NCBI RefSeq assembly: GCF_014280875.1
Contig: NZ_JACLAL010000002.1
Span: forward strand, 124,001 to 188,000
DNA: 64,000 bases
Source of the DNA: Paenirhizobium daejeonense
Lineage (GTDB): Bacteria; Pseudomonadota; Alphaproteobacteria; Rhizobiales; Rhizobiaceae
Direction: 5' to 3'
Shown here: in pieces, positions 55,466-64,000 of the stretch
How the letters are laid out: every line of letters starts with the position of its first letter
Position numbering within the stretch: position 1 is the first letter of the stretch
The notes under the pieces: model-generated
Database searches by the model: none
The model's input: the letters and a program-made list of their open reading frames with translations, nothing else
Told to the model about the DNA's origin: nothing
Made by a program: the position numbers and the translations under genes

Positions 55466-55618
55466 GTGAAGAAACTCATCGTCGCATTAGGCCTTGTCCT
55501 CACACTCGCCGCCTGCGCACAGACCACCAGCGAAACTACAGGCAACACCCCGGCCGCCAAGTCGAAATACGGCATCGGCCCCACTTCTCTGCCTCCTGTC
55601 ATCACGCCTTCGGTCTGA
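55466..55618 (+). CDS. Small lipoprotein, 50 residues
   Basis: Starts with GTG preceded by AAGGAG with a 7-base spacer. The protein begins with a lipoprotein signal (KKLIVALGLVLTLAAC, lipobox LAAC) and the mature peptide is rich in Ser, Thr and Pro (from CAQTTSETTG to VITPSV). It resembles entericidin-sized lipoproteins only in size. It is placed under a promoter with a TetR-type palindrome, so it is probably the regulated target. It is shorter than typical gene-finding cutoffs. Confidence 0.75.
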   Translation: MKKLIVALGLVLTLAACAQTTSETTGNTPAAKSKYGIGPTSLPPVITPSV

Positions 55619-55878
55619 GGTCCATCCTCGGACATTCGTTTTCGCCGGTGCCACCGCCCGCTCTCCCCATGCAGGGCTATATGCGACGGGACCTGCATCG
55701 TTCAAGCGCGTGCATTGGGCCGAAACAGGCACGGCAAGAAGCTGCAATGGCCAGATGGGAGCCACCATCCGGCCATTGCCTCATGAGCACCGGGTAAAGT
55801 GGTTGCGATCAGAACCGAATGGGACTTCCCCCCCGGGCCAATTGGTGTATTCAGGGATCTCGATAACCTGAAACGACG

Positions 55879-58203
55879 ATGCCGATGGACAAGATGAACG
55901 CTCCCGAAAAAAACAAGCCGCAGCCGACGACCGCAGTCGCGGACCTCGATGAACAGGCCCTGTTTTATCACCGCTATCCCCGTCCCGGAAAGCTTGAGAT
56001 CCAGGCCACCAAGCCGCTGGGCAACCAGCGCGACCTGGCGCTCGCCTATTCTCCGGGTGTTGCCGCGCCCTGCCTCGCGATCCGCGACGAGCCGGAAACC
56101 GCCGCCGATTACACGGCCCGCGGCAATCTCGTAGCCGTCATCTCCAACGGCACGGCGGTGCTCGGCCTTGGAAATATCGGGCCACTGGCCTCCAAGCCGG
56201 TGATGGAGGGCAAGGCGGTTCTGTTCAAGAAGTTCGCAGGCATCGACGTCTTCGACATCGAGATCGACGCTGCCGGCGTCGATGCGATGGTATCCACCGT
56301 CTCCGCGCTGGAACCCACCTTCGGCGGCATCAACCTTGAGGACATCAAGGCGCCGGAATGCTTCGAGGTGGAAGCCCAGCTTCGCGAGAAGATGAACATC
56401 CCCGTCTTCCATGACGACCAGCACGGCACGGCAATCATCGTCGCGGCCGCCATCCTCAACGGCCTGGAGCTCGCCGGCAAGAAGATCGAGGATGTGAAGA
56501 TCGTCGCCTCGGGCGCCGGCGCCGCAGCACTCGCCTGCCTCAACCTGCTGGTGACGCTCGGCGCACGCCGCGAAAACATCTGGGTCCACGACGTCGAAGG
56601 CCTCGTCTATGTTGGCCGCGAAGTGCTGATGGACCGCTGGAAATCTGTGTATGCCCAGGAGACTGACAAGCGCGTTCTGGCGGAATCCATCGAGGGCGCA
56701 GACGTCTTCCTCGGCCTTTCGGCTGCTGGTGTCCTGAAACCTGACCTGCTGGCGAAAATGGCTGAAAAGCCGCTGATTATGGCGCTCGCCAATCCGACGC
56801 CTGAAATCATGCCGGATCTCGCCCGCGAAGCCCGGCCGGACGCAATGATCTGCACGGGTCGTTCCGACTTCCCGAACCAGGTCAACAACGTCCTCTGCTT
56901 CCCCTACATCTTCCGCGGTGCGCTCGATTGCGGCGCGACAACCATCAACGAAGAGATGAAGATGGCCGCCGTGCGCGCCATCGCGGCACTTGCCCGCGAG
57001 GAAGTCTCGGAAGTTGCCGCCCGCGCCTATACGGGCGAAACCCCGACCTTCGGACCGAACTACCTGATCCCCTCGCCGTTCGATCCGCGCCTGATCCTGC
57101 GCATTGCGCCGGCCGTCGCGCGCGCCGCCGCCGAAAGCGGCGTGGCCAAGCGCCCGATCACCGACTTCGACAGCTATCTCGACCTGTTGAACCGCTTCGT
57201 CTTCCGCTCGGGCTTCGTCATGAAGCCGATCTTCGCGGCAGCAAAAAAGGCGCAGAAGCGGGTCATCTTCGCGGAAGGCGAAGACGAGCGCGTGCTGCGC
57301 GCAGCCCAGGTCCTGCTCGAGGAAGGTACCGGACAGCCTATCCTGATCGGCCGTCCCCAGATCATTGAGGCCCGCCTCAACCGTTTCGGACTGCGCATCC
57401 GCCCGGGCGTCGATTTCAGCCTCGTCAATCCGGAAGACGATCCGCGCTACCGTGAATATGTCGATGACTATTTCGCTCTTGTCGGCCGCGAAGGCATCAA
57501 CCCGGAAGCCGCGCGTACCATCGTGCGCACCAACAACACCGTGATCGGGGCGCTCGCCGTCAAGCGCGGCGAAGCCGATGCGCTGATCTGCGGTGTGGAA
57601 GGCCGCTACGATCGCCATCTGCGCGATGTCCACCAGATCATCGGCAAGAAGCCCGGCGTTTGCGCCTTTTCGGGCCTCAGCCTGCTGATCTCGCAGCGCG
57701 GCGCGATCTTCTTCACCGATACCTTCGTGACCTACAATCCTTCCGCAGCCGAGATCGCCGAAATGACGATCCTCGCAGCGCAGGAAATCCGTCGCTTCGG
57801 TATCACTCCGCGAGCGGCGCTGGTCGCGCATTCTAACTTCGGTTCGCGCGATTCCGAAAGCTCCCGCAAGATGCGCGCCGCGTTGAAGCTCATACGAGAA
57901 CAGGCTCCCGAACTCGAAGTCGACGGCGAAATGCAGGGCGGCTCCGCCCTTTCGGAAAGCTTGCGCAAGCGGGCGATGCCGCACAGCACGTTGACCGGTG
58001 AAGCTAACCTGCTGGTATTCCCCAATCTCGACGCCGCCAACATTTCGCTCGGCATCGTTCGCACCATGATGGACGCCCTGCATGTCGGGCCCATCCTCCT
58101 AGGAGCGGCGCTTCCGGCCCATGTTCTGTCGACGTCGGTCACCTCCCGCGGCGTGGTCAACATGGCGGCCCTCGCCGTTGTCGAGGCTTCCCAGCCCGGT
58201 TGA
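55879..58203 (+). CDS. Malic enzyme (MaeB type) with C-terminal phosphotransacetylase-like domain
   Basis: A 774-residue enzyme that oxidatively decarboxylates malate to pyruvate, supporting growth on C4-dicarboxylates. Malic enzyme features fill residues about 20-440: [64 protein letters not shown] and the nucleotide-binding [13 protein letters not shown]. The remaining 320 residues are a phosphotransacetylase-like domain ([34 protein letters not shown]) typical of rhizobial Dme/Tme. NAD or NADP preference cannot be read. ATG codons at 55879, 55885 and 55894 all fit. Confidence 0.93.
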   Translation: MPMDKMNAPEKNKPQPTTAVADLDEQALFYHRYPRPGKLEIQATKPLGNQRDLALAYSPGVAAPCLAIRDEPETAADYTARGNLVAVISNGTAVLGLGNIGPLASKPVMEGKAVLFKKFAGIDVFDIEIDAAGVDAMVSTVSALEPTFGGINLEDIKAPECFEVEAQLREKMNIPVFHDDQHGTAIIVAAAILNGLELAGKKIEDVKIVASGAGAAALACLNLLVTLGARRENIWVHDVEGLVYVGREVLMDRWKSVYAQETDKRVLAESIEGADVFLGLSAAGVLKPDLLAKMAEKPLIMALANPTPEIMPDLAREARPDAMICTGRSDFPNQVNNVLCFPYIFRGALDCGATTINEEMKMAAVRAIAALAREEVSEVAARAYTGETPTFGPNYLIPSPFDPRLILRIAPAVARAAAESGVAKRPITDFDSYLDLLNRFVFRSGFVMKPIFAAAKKAQKRVIFAEGEDERVLRAAQVLLEEGTGQPILIGRPQIIEARLNRFGLRIRPGVDFSLVNPEDDPRYREYVDDYFALVGREGINPEAARTIVRTNNTVIGALAVKRGEADALICGVEGRYDRHLRDVHQIIGKKPGVCAFSGLSLLISQRGAIFFTDTFVTYNPSAAEIAEMTILAAQEIRRFGITPRAALVAHSNFGSRDSESSRKMRAALKLIREQAPELEVDGEMQGGSALSESLRKRAMPHSTLTGEANLLVFPNLDAANISLGIVRTMMDALHVGPILLGAALPAHVLSTSVTSRGVVNMAALAVVEASQPG

Positions 58204-58231
58204 TGCAAGCCGTTAAATAGTTGAAAAAGAA

Positions 58232-58258
58232 TATCCTCGCCACCGATTGGCGGGGATA
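58232..58258. other. Stem-loop after the malic enzyme gene
   Basis: TATCCTCGCC pairs with GGCGGGGATA (one G-U) with a 7-base loop. The plus strand has no T tract after it, but the minus strand does (TTCTTTTTC), so the intended direction is unclear. Confidence 0.35.
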
Positions 58259-58356
58259 ATGCGCCGACTTCCCGAAGCCGGGACATGCCCAAAATTTGGC
58301 TGGACAACCGCCTGTCCGCCGCCCAATCTCGACCCGTGTAATTTCAGGGTTTCAGG

Positions 58357-59103
58357 ATGACATACCAGGGCGGCTATTTCGACCTGCTGGACTGGCTTGA
58401 AAGCGAAAAGGGCGTTCGACCGCAACAGTTTTTCAGAAGGATACAAAAGGCCTTTGGCCTTGCCAATCTGCTCTACGCCGAAGCCACCATCACTCCCGCG
58501 GGCGTCAGATTACACCGGCTGCACCACACTTTCACGCCGGTCCTGGTGCGCGCCGTCAAGGCTCTTCCCGACCATGTCACCCGCCCCTCGATGCGGGAAG
58601 CCTTCAATGCGATCGGCATTCTCGACTGGTCGTGGTTCATTGGCCGCACCATCGAAGCGCAGACGTTGCATCAGCTTTCTGCGGCTCTCGCGATCACTCC
58701 CCATGGCGTCGTTTATCCACTGGCAGCGCGCGAGGGACGCTCGGCCCTGATGGCAGTGAATTCCAACCTTCCAGCCGCTGAATGGGCTCGCTACCGACGC
58801 CAGAACGACCCTTACCTGCATGACCTTGCCACACGATTTCACGCCCACCTCGTCACCGGCCGCACCCATAGCGCGATGTCCGGTCGGAGAAAATCAGAAC
58901 TCACTACCCGTGAACGGGAAACTCTCACCTGGGCGGCAGCCGGCAAGAGTTACTGGGAGACATCCGTGATCCTCGGCATATCGGAACGCACAGTGCGTTT
59001 CTTCATGTCGAATGCCAGGCGCAAGCTGAACGTCGCCACCAACACGCAGGCAGTCGCTGAGGCTGTCTGGCGAGGCCTGATCACCACAGCCAGTGACGGG
59101 TAG
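58357..59103 (+). CDS. LuxR-type quorum-sensing regulator
   Basis: A 248-residue protein with an N-terminal autoinducer-binding domain (about 10-165, containing LDWSWFIGRTI and RRQNDPYLHD) and a C-terminal LuxR helix-turn-helix (about 182-240: LTTRERETLTWAAAGKSYWETSVILGISERTVRFFMSNARRKLN). The LuxI-type synthase begins 131 bp downstream on the same strand, so this is its cognate receptor. The ATG is preceded by CAGG-rich sequence rather than a full ribosome site. Which named pair (Sin, Cin, Avs or other) it matches cannot be told without alignment. Confidence 0.9.
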   Translation: MTYQGGYFDLLDWLESEKGVRPQQFFRRIQKAFGLANLLYAEATITPAGVRLHRLHHTFTPVLVRAVKALPDHVTRPSMREAFNAIGILDWSWFIGRTIEAQTLHQLSAALAITPHGVVYPLAAREGRSALMAVNSNLPAAEWARYRRQNDPYLHDLATRFHAHLVTGRTHSAMSGRRKSELTTRERETLTWAAAGKSYWETSVILGISERTVRFFMSNARRKLNVATNTQAVAEAVWRGLITTASDG

Positions 59104-59160
59104 TTCGTATACTCCGGATCAGGCGGTCCGGAATGATAATCAAAAATTGCAAAGTTATAC

Positions 59161-59178
59161 ACTGTCACTACCGACAGT
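59161..59178 (+). promoter_or_regulatory. lux-box-like operator before the AHL synthase gene
   Basis: ACTGTC-ACTACC-GACAGT: a perfect 6+6 inverted repeat of 18 bp, the size and symmetry of LuxR-family boxes. It lies 56 bp before the start codon of the synthase gene and after the luxR-type gene. Confidence 0.6.
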
Positions 59179-59234
59179 TTAAATTCCTATGCAGTTCGGC
59201 ATTTTTTCCTCTCCAACCACGGAAGGAAATTGCC

Positions 59235-59876
59235 ATGATCAGGATCATTACCGCCGCGAACCGCGAAAGCCATTCAACCGAGATCGCCGAAATGCACGCC
59301 CTTCGCAAGAAGGTCTTCCACGATCTGTTGAAGTGGGACGTCTCCGTGAAGGGCGACTGGGAGATCGACCACTACGACGCCGCCAACCCGGTCTATGTCC
59401 TCTCCTATTCGCCGGAAGGCCGCCTGCGCGGCTCGCTGCGGCTGCTGCCGACGCTCGGACCCAACATGCTGGACGATACCTTTCCCATCCTGCTGGGCGA
59501 CGAACCGGAAATCCGTAGCGCCTCCGTCTGGGAATCCAGCCGTTTCTGCATAGAACCGGAGATTTCCCAGGACCGCGCCTCCAACCAGGTAACGGTGGCC
59601 GCCGCAGAACTGATGTGCGGTGTGGGAGAACTCTGCCTCGCCTCCGATATCTCGCATATCGTCACGGTGACCGACGTCTTCCTCGAACGCATGTTCCGAC
59701 GCATGGGATGCCCCGGCGAGCGCATCGGGGAGCCCCGCAAGATCGGCTCGGTCTTCGCGGTTGCCGTCGGCTGGGAAATCGACACGCAAATGCTTGCCGG
59801 CATGAAGGCCATTGCCTCCATCGACGGCCGCGTCCTCGAGGATGTTTCAGCGCTCGGCCGCGCTCGCGCCGCCTGA
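59235..59876 (+). CDS. Acyl-homoserine-lactone synthase (LuxI family)
   Basis: A 213-residue synthase that joins an acyl chain to the homoserine moiety of SAM. The family residues are in place: R24, F28 and W34 in ALRKKVFHDLLKWDV, D45 and D48 in WEIDHYDA, R69 in GSLRLLPT, and the E100/R103 pair in VWESSRFCIEP. Chain length is not determinable. GGAAGG precedes the ATG. Together with the upstream LuxR-type gene it forms a positive-feedback pair. Confidence 0.95.
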   Translation: MIRIITAANRESHSTEIAEMHALRKKVFHDLLKWDVSVKGDWEIDHYDAANPVYVLSYSPEGRLRGSLRLLPTLGPNMLDDTFPILLGDEPEIRSASVWESSRFCIEPEISQDRASNQVTVAAAELMCGVGELCLASDISHIVTVTDVFLERMFRRMGCPGERIGEPRKIGSVFAVAVGWEIDTQMLAGMKAIASIDGRVLEDVSALGRARAA

Positions 59877-60021
59877 CGCATTTCGGTCGCGCCGATACAA
59901 GGCCCGTTAACACAAATAAGTGTTCCCGGTTGGCACTTCGTCACTCGCTAATTATGGTTACATTACATATAGGCTCATCGAATATGAGCCAGAGTGGCAC
60001 GAACTAGACCGGGGACACCAT

Positions 60022-61092
60022 TTGCAGCGCGGCAAGAAACGATTTCTGCTGGCATTCGCCGCCGTGCTGGCGTGTCAGCCGATTGCCGCCCACGCCTCGG
60101 CTGTGTGCGAACAACTGCGCGACGGGCTGACGAACAGCAGCCAGATCATCGGCAACAGCAGCGAATTCCGCCGTTATTCCAGTGCCATAGCCCGGCAGAA
60201 CATCGAGATCCGCAAGACCCGTCAGGATATGCGCCGCCTGCGTTGCGACACCTCCGCTATTGTGGTGATCCGCGCCGACGGCGGCAATGACTGTTCGGAT
60301 CTTTCTTCCGCTCTGACCAGAATGGAAGAGAACAGACGCGACCTCACTTCCCGGCTGGAAGCGCTGCGCAAAAGCGGCCCGGACGAGACGACCAAGGCGC
60401 GCATTCTCGCCGCCCTCGACGTAAACGGCTGCAACAATGAACCTCCCGTCGATACCGAGGCTACATTGTCGGAAGGCCAGAACCTCGATGCCGAAGGACA
60501 GTCTTCCGCTCAAGAAGAATCCGACAATCGCATGACCTCTGCGCTCGATGAAGCGGCGGGCTACGGCAATCTACGCACGCTTTGCGTCCGTACCTGCGAT
60601 GGCGGCTTTTTCCCGATATCGTCCAATACCTCGCCTATGAACTTCCGGCGGGATGCCGACACCTGCCAACAGATGTGCCCGGGCGTTGAGACGGAGCTCT
60701 ATTATCACTCGATGATGTCAGGCGAGAGCGCCGATATGGTCTCGACCCAGACGGGCCGGCCCTATCGCGAGCTTCCAACCGCCTTTTCCTATCTGAACCG
60801 GCCGGCCGGCGAAAAATCCGCCTGCGAATGCAATCTCGGCGCCTATTACTCGAAGATGCGGGAAAGCAACACGGCCATGAGCGTCCCGGATTACAAGTCT
60901 GCCGTCATCGAGGTGAAGCCGAAGGTTCCAGCGAGCATACCGGCCCAGCAGGTATCATCGACACCCGCCGAGCGTCCCTATGATGCTGAGGACAGCAAGA
61001 TCCGGCGCGTTGGGCCATCGTTCCTCGCCCCTGATCAGGGGAATCTCGACCTTCGACATCCGGCAGCGCCCGGACCGCAGCCTCTCCAGTAA
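60022..61092 (+). CDS. DUF2865 secreted protein
   Basis: About 356 residues, starting at TTG 60022 after GGGGA (an upstream frame from 59920 lacks a signal). Export signal QRGKKRFLLAFAAVLACQPIAAHA. The N half is helical (RYSSAIARQNIEIRKTRQDMRRLRC); the C half holds the DUF2865 core CVRTCDGGFFPIS ... FRRDADTCQQMCPGVETELYYH with paired cysteines and YRELPTAFSYLNRP. The family is of unknown function, widespread in Rhizobiales and probably periplasmic. The cysteine pattern suggests disulphides. Confidence 0.85.
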   Translation: MQRGKKRFLLAFAAVLACQPIAAHASAVCEQLRDGLTNSSQIIGNSSEFRRYSSAIARQNIEIRKTRQDMRRLRCDTSAIVVIRADGGNDCSDLSSALTRMEENRRDLTSRLEALRKSGPDETTKARILAALDVNGCNNEPPVDTEATLSEGQNLDAEGQSSAQEESDNRMTSALDEAAGYGNLRTLCVRTCDGGFFPISSNTSPMNFRRDADTCQQMCPGVETELYYHSMMSGESADMVSTQTGRPYRELPTAFSYLNRPAGEKSACECNLGAYYSKMRESNTAMSVPDYKSAVIEVKPKVPASIPAQQVSSTPAERPYDAEDSKIRRVGPSFLAPDQGNLDLRHPAAPGPQPLQ

Positions 61093-61099
61093 CGAAACG

Positions 61100-61132
61100 A
61101 AGACGACCGGTCACACGGTGACCGGTCGTCTT
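61100..61132. terminator. Long perfect hairpin between DUF2865 and chemoreceptor genes
   Basis: A 15-bp perfect stem (AAGACGACCGGTCAC / GTGACCGGTCGTCTT) with a 3-base loop. It lies between two convergent genes and likely ends both. The T tracts are short (TTATCTTCC on plus). Confidence 0.75.
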
Positions 61133-61156
61133 ATCTTCCATTACGTTGACCCGCAC

Positions 61157-63028
61157 TCAGGCAGCGCGGGATACCACGCCTCGAGCGGTCTGATCCAACA
61201 GTCGGAACTGATTGACCTGACCGGCCAGTTCTTCTGCCTCCTGCGCCAGCTTATGGGCAGCAGCGCTCGTTTCCTCGACCATGGCGGCATTCTGCTGGGT
61301 CACCTGATCCATCTGGGTGATGGCCGCATTGATCTCTGACAGACCCGTCGACTGTTCATGCGCTCCGGTAACGATGGCCCTTATATCGCCATTGATTTCC
61401 ATGACATTCGCCTGGATCAGGCTCAAAATGTCGCCGGACTGATGCACCAGTGAAACGCCACTGCTGACCGCTTCGTTCGATTTTTGGATAAGGGCAGCGA
61501 TTTCCTTTGCCGCGTTGGCCGAACGCTGGGCAAGTTCACGGACCTCCTGCGCGACGACGGCAAAGCCCTTGCCCGCCTCGCCGGCCCGAGCAGCCTCGAC
61601 GCCGGCATTCAACGCGAGCAGGTTGGTCTGGAAAGCGATTTCGTCGATCACGCCGATGATCTTGCCGATCTGGGAAGAGCTCTGCTCTATATTGCCCATC
61701 GCCTCGATCGCGCTGTGTACGATCTGGTCGGATTGTTCTGCACGACGATTCGCCTCGCCGACCTTACGGCTAGCCCCGTCAGCGATAGCAGCGGCATTTT
61801 TCACGGTAATGGTGATCTGGTTCAGAGCGGCAGCGGTCTGCTCGAGAGCGGCGGCCTGCTGCTCGGTGCGCCGGGCGAGATCGTCGGAAGCGGAACGCAT
61901 TTCAGACGAACTGGAGCGGATCTCGTGCGAAATACCGGTAATGCCGGCCATCGCGGCCTGCAGCTTGCGGGCGGACTGGTTGAAGTTGTCGCGCAGCCGA
62001 TCATATTCACCATCAAGATGCGTATCGATACGCGCCGTCAGGTCACCATGGGCGAGACTGTCCAGCGCTCCGGCGAGCGCATCCACGGCCGCTTTCGTGC
62101 GTTCGAGTTCAGCCATGCGTTCGGCCTCATTCTTCGACTGCAACTGCTGCACTCGATCACGATTACGCTGCTCCTCTTGCTGAGCATTCCGGCGCGCGAT
62201 CAGGTTCTCACGGAAATTCTGGAAGGAGCGGGCGAGATCGCCGATTTCATCGACCCGCTCGGCGCCAGCCAATTCGACATCGCTGTTTCCTTCCGCGAGC
62301 GCATTCATTGCCGCAGTCACGCGATTGAGCGGAGCGAGCAGCCGACGGGAAACGAAGAAGGCCAGCAAGGCGCCGCACCCGATCATCACGACTCCGAGTG
62401 CGGCAAGCGTCAGCGCCATGGCTTCCGCCTTCGCGTGCGTTTCCGCGATGTCTGCGTCGGCCTTTGCATCCTCACGTGCAACGATCGCACCGACAATCGA
62501 ACTCGTGGCTTCTATCTCCTTCTGAAGGGCATCAGAAAAGCCGTCAAAATTGCCCATGAGCTTGTTGCCCTCGGCAGGACCAGCGGCGATGTAAGCCTTG
62601 GCCATGGCAATTCCGCCCTGGTGGAACTCCTCATAACGTTTGGTCAGCTGAACGATGGCCGGAACCAGTTCAGGAGCCGACAGACTGCCCGCCAGCACCT
62701 CAATCCGTTGCGCCTTCTGGTGAAGTCGAACGGATTCATCCTCCGCGATCTTGAACCCGTCATCGAGACCATCGAGAGCCTGTGTGGCGGAAATATCGGT
62801 CAAGGCTTCCTGCGTGCCCACGATTGCGAGCTCCACCTCCTTCTGCAGCGAAATAAGTTCGCGTAGCTGAAGATCGACCTTTCGTTCGTTGTCGTAGAGG
62901 CTGATGAGGGAATTCAACTGCCGTTGTCCCGCAATATCGGAGATGGCGAGGACCGCCGAACTCACCAACACGAGTCCGGCAATAGCGGCGGGTACCGCCC
63001 TGCCTAGGCGAATGCGCAAAAGATACAT
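61157..63028 (-). CDS. Methyl-accepting chemotaxis protein
   Basis: A 623-residue chemoreceptor. Order: membrane helix about 11-33, a helical periplasmic ligand domain of the four-helix-bundle type (about 34-203), a second helix (about 204-227), HAMP (about 228-280), and a cytoplasmic signalling domain with the hairpin tip [40 protein letters not shown] (about 461-500). It relays binding to CheA/CheW. No che genes are adjacent, so this is a dispersed receptor. The ATG at 63028 (GGAGA upstream) begins the first helix. Confidence 0.93.
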   Translation of the reverse strand: MYLLRIRLGRAVPAAIAGLVLVSSAVLAISDIAGQRQLNSLISLYDNERKVDLQLRELISLQKEVELAIVGTQEALTDISATQALDGLDDGFKIAEDESVRLHQKAQRIEVLAGSLSAPELVPAIVQLTKRYEEFHQGGIAMAKAYIAAGPAEGNKLMGNFDGFSDALQKEIEATSSIVGAIVAREDAKADADIAETHAKAEAMALTLAALGVVMIGCGALLAFFVSRRLLAPLNRVTAAMNALAEGNSDVELAGAERVDEIGDLARSFQNFRENLIARRNAQQEEQRNRDRVQQLQSKNEAERMAELERTKAAVDALAGALDSLAHGDLTARIDTHLDGEYDRLRDNFNQSARKLQAAMAGITGISHEIRSSSSEMRSASDDLARRTEQQAAALEQTAAALNQITITVKNAAAIADGASRKVGEANRRAEQSDQIVHSAIEAMGNIEQSSSQIGKIIGVIDEIAFQTNLLALNAGVEAARAGEAGKGFAVVAQEVRELAQRSANAAKEIAALIQKSNEAVSSGVSLVHQSGDILSLIQANVMEINGDIRAIVTGAHEQSTGLSEINAAITQMDQVTQQNAAMVEETSAAAHKLAQEAEELAGQVNQFRLLDQTARGVVSRAA

Positions 63029-63193
63029 GAGGTCTCCAGAAGAGATATGACACCCGTGGGAAGCGGAAGGCCTGTTCATCCGGCGAGCAACTACTGCATC
63101 ATGCAATCGCAACCACCCTTACGTAACGAGAGGATTAGGTCGCAGCGCTTAATGTTTATTAAACATAAAGGCTCCCCGACGAACCATTTTTGG

Positions 63194-64000
<807 letters not shown>

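Noticed and set aside
55702-58083. 793-residue open frame antisense to the malic enzyme
   Set aside because: The sense frame encodes a full-length, recognisable malic enzyme. The antisense frame is a codon-bias shadow without family features.
59113-59132. TCCGGA-N8-TCCGGA as a second lux box or terminator
   Set aside because: The spacing is wrong for a lux box, each half is itself palindromic and no T tract follows. The site at 59161 is the better candidate.

Overview
The window is about 64 kb of GC-rich, densely coded chromosome from an alphaproteobacterium, almost certainly a member of the Rhizobiaceae (Rhizobium, Agrobacterium, Allorhizobium or Ensifer type). The evidence is the CckA hybrid kinase, a growth-pole-ring-like giant coiled-coil protein, the two-domain malic enzyme, DUF1127 and DUF2865 proteins, a DksA with degenerate zinc ligands, BluB under a cobalamin riboswitch, and a rhizobial-type intergenic palindrome. 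It reads as core chromosome. I see no transposase, integrase, CRISPR array, rRNA or tRNA gene.

Layout. 1-3.5 kb: the 3' part of purL, then a BolA-like protein, a small basic protein, the monothiol glutaredoxin GrxD and a Bcr/CflA-type MFS exporter. 3.5-7.9 kb (minus): rpsD, then glsA, ttcA and two tandem inositol-monophosphatase-like genes. 8.2-12.7 kb: TerC, peptidase T, a DUF1810 protein and a HerA/DUF87-type ATPase. 12.9-17.8 kb (minus): a CBS/CorC membrane protein, two very small genes, murI overlapping trmJ, and two similar secreted 173-residue proteins. 18-25 kb: icd, a GST, a SulP transporter and alaS. 25-29 kb: recA (possible SOS box) back to back with a pseudouridine kinase/glycosidase pair, then a LuxR-type regulator. 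29-38 kb: cckA, a FliO-like protein, dksA, a SixA-like phosphatase, the YcjX/YcjF pair and a secreted protein. 38-42 kb: folP-folB-folK, a DUF922 protein, a probable small RNA, a 2Fe-2S ferredoxin and an Hpt-like protein lacking its histidine.

42-48 kb holds one 2018-codon gene. It resembles the growth pole ring (GPR) protein of Agrobacterium and carries four near-identical 132-bp tandem repeats. 49-53 kb (minus) is a complete Mla-type lipid transport operon, with a STAS domain fused to the MlaE permease. 53-55.6 kb: an LpxH-like phosphoesterase, a TetR regulator, and a promoter with a perfect 18-bp palindrome in its spacer driving a 50-residue lipoprotein. 55.9-58.2 kb: malic enzyme. 58.3-59.9 kb: a LuxR/LuxI quorum-sensing pair with a lux-box-like site. 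60-64 kb: a DUF2865 protein, a chemoreceptor, and bluB with the 3' end of a cobalamin riboswitch at the window edge.

How parts fit together. CckA is the top kinase of the CtrA cell-cycle phosphorelay, and the non-coding region before the GPR-like gene contains CtrA-like TTAA motifs, so cell-cycle control of polar growth is a plausible local theme (inference). The Mla operon, the LpxH-like enzyme, MurI and GPR all concern the envelope. The small elements that a gene-length cutoff would miss are the most novel-looking content: the 36-codon gene at 14.8 kb, the putative sRNA at 40.8 kb and the TetR-controlled lipoprotein at 55.5 kb. Start sites, terminators and motifs were read by eye. No database search was possible.
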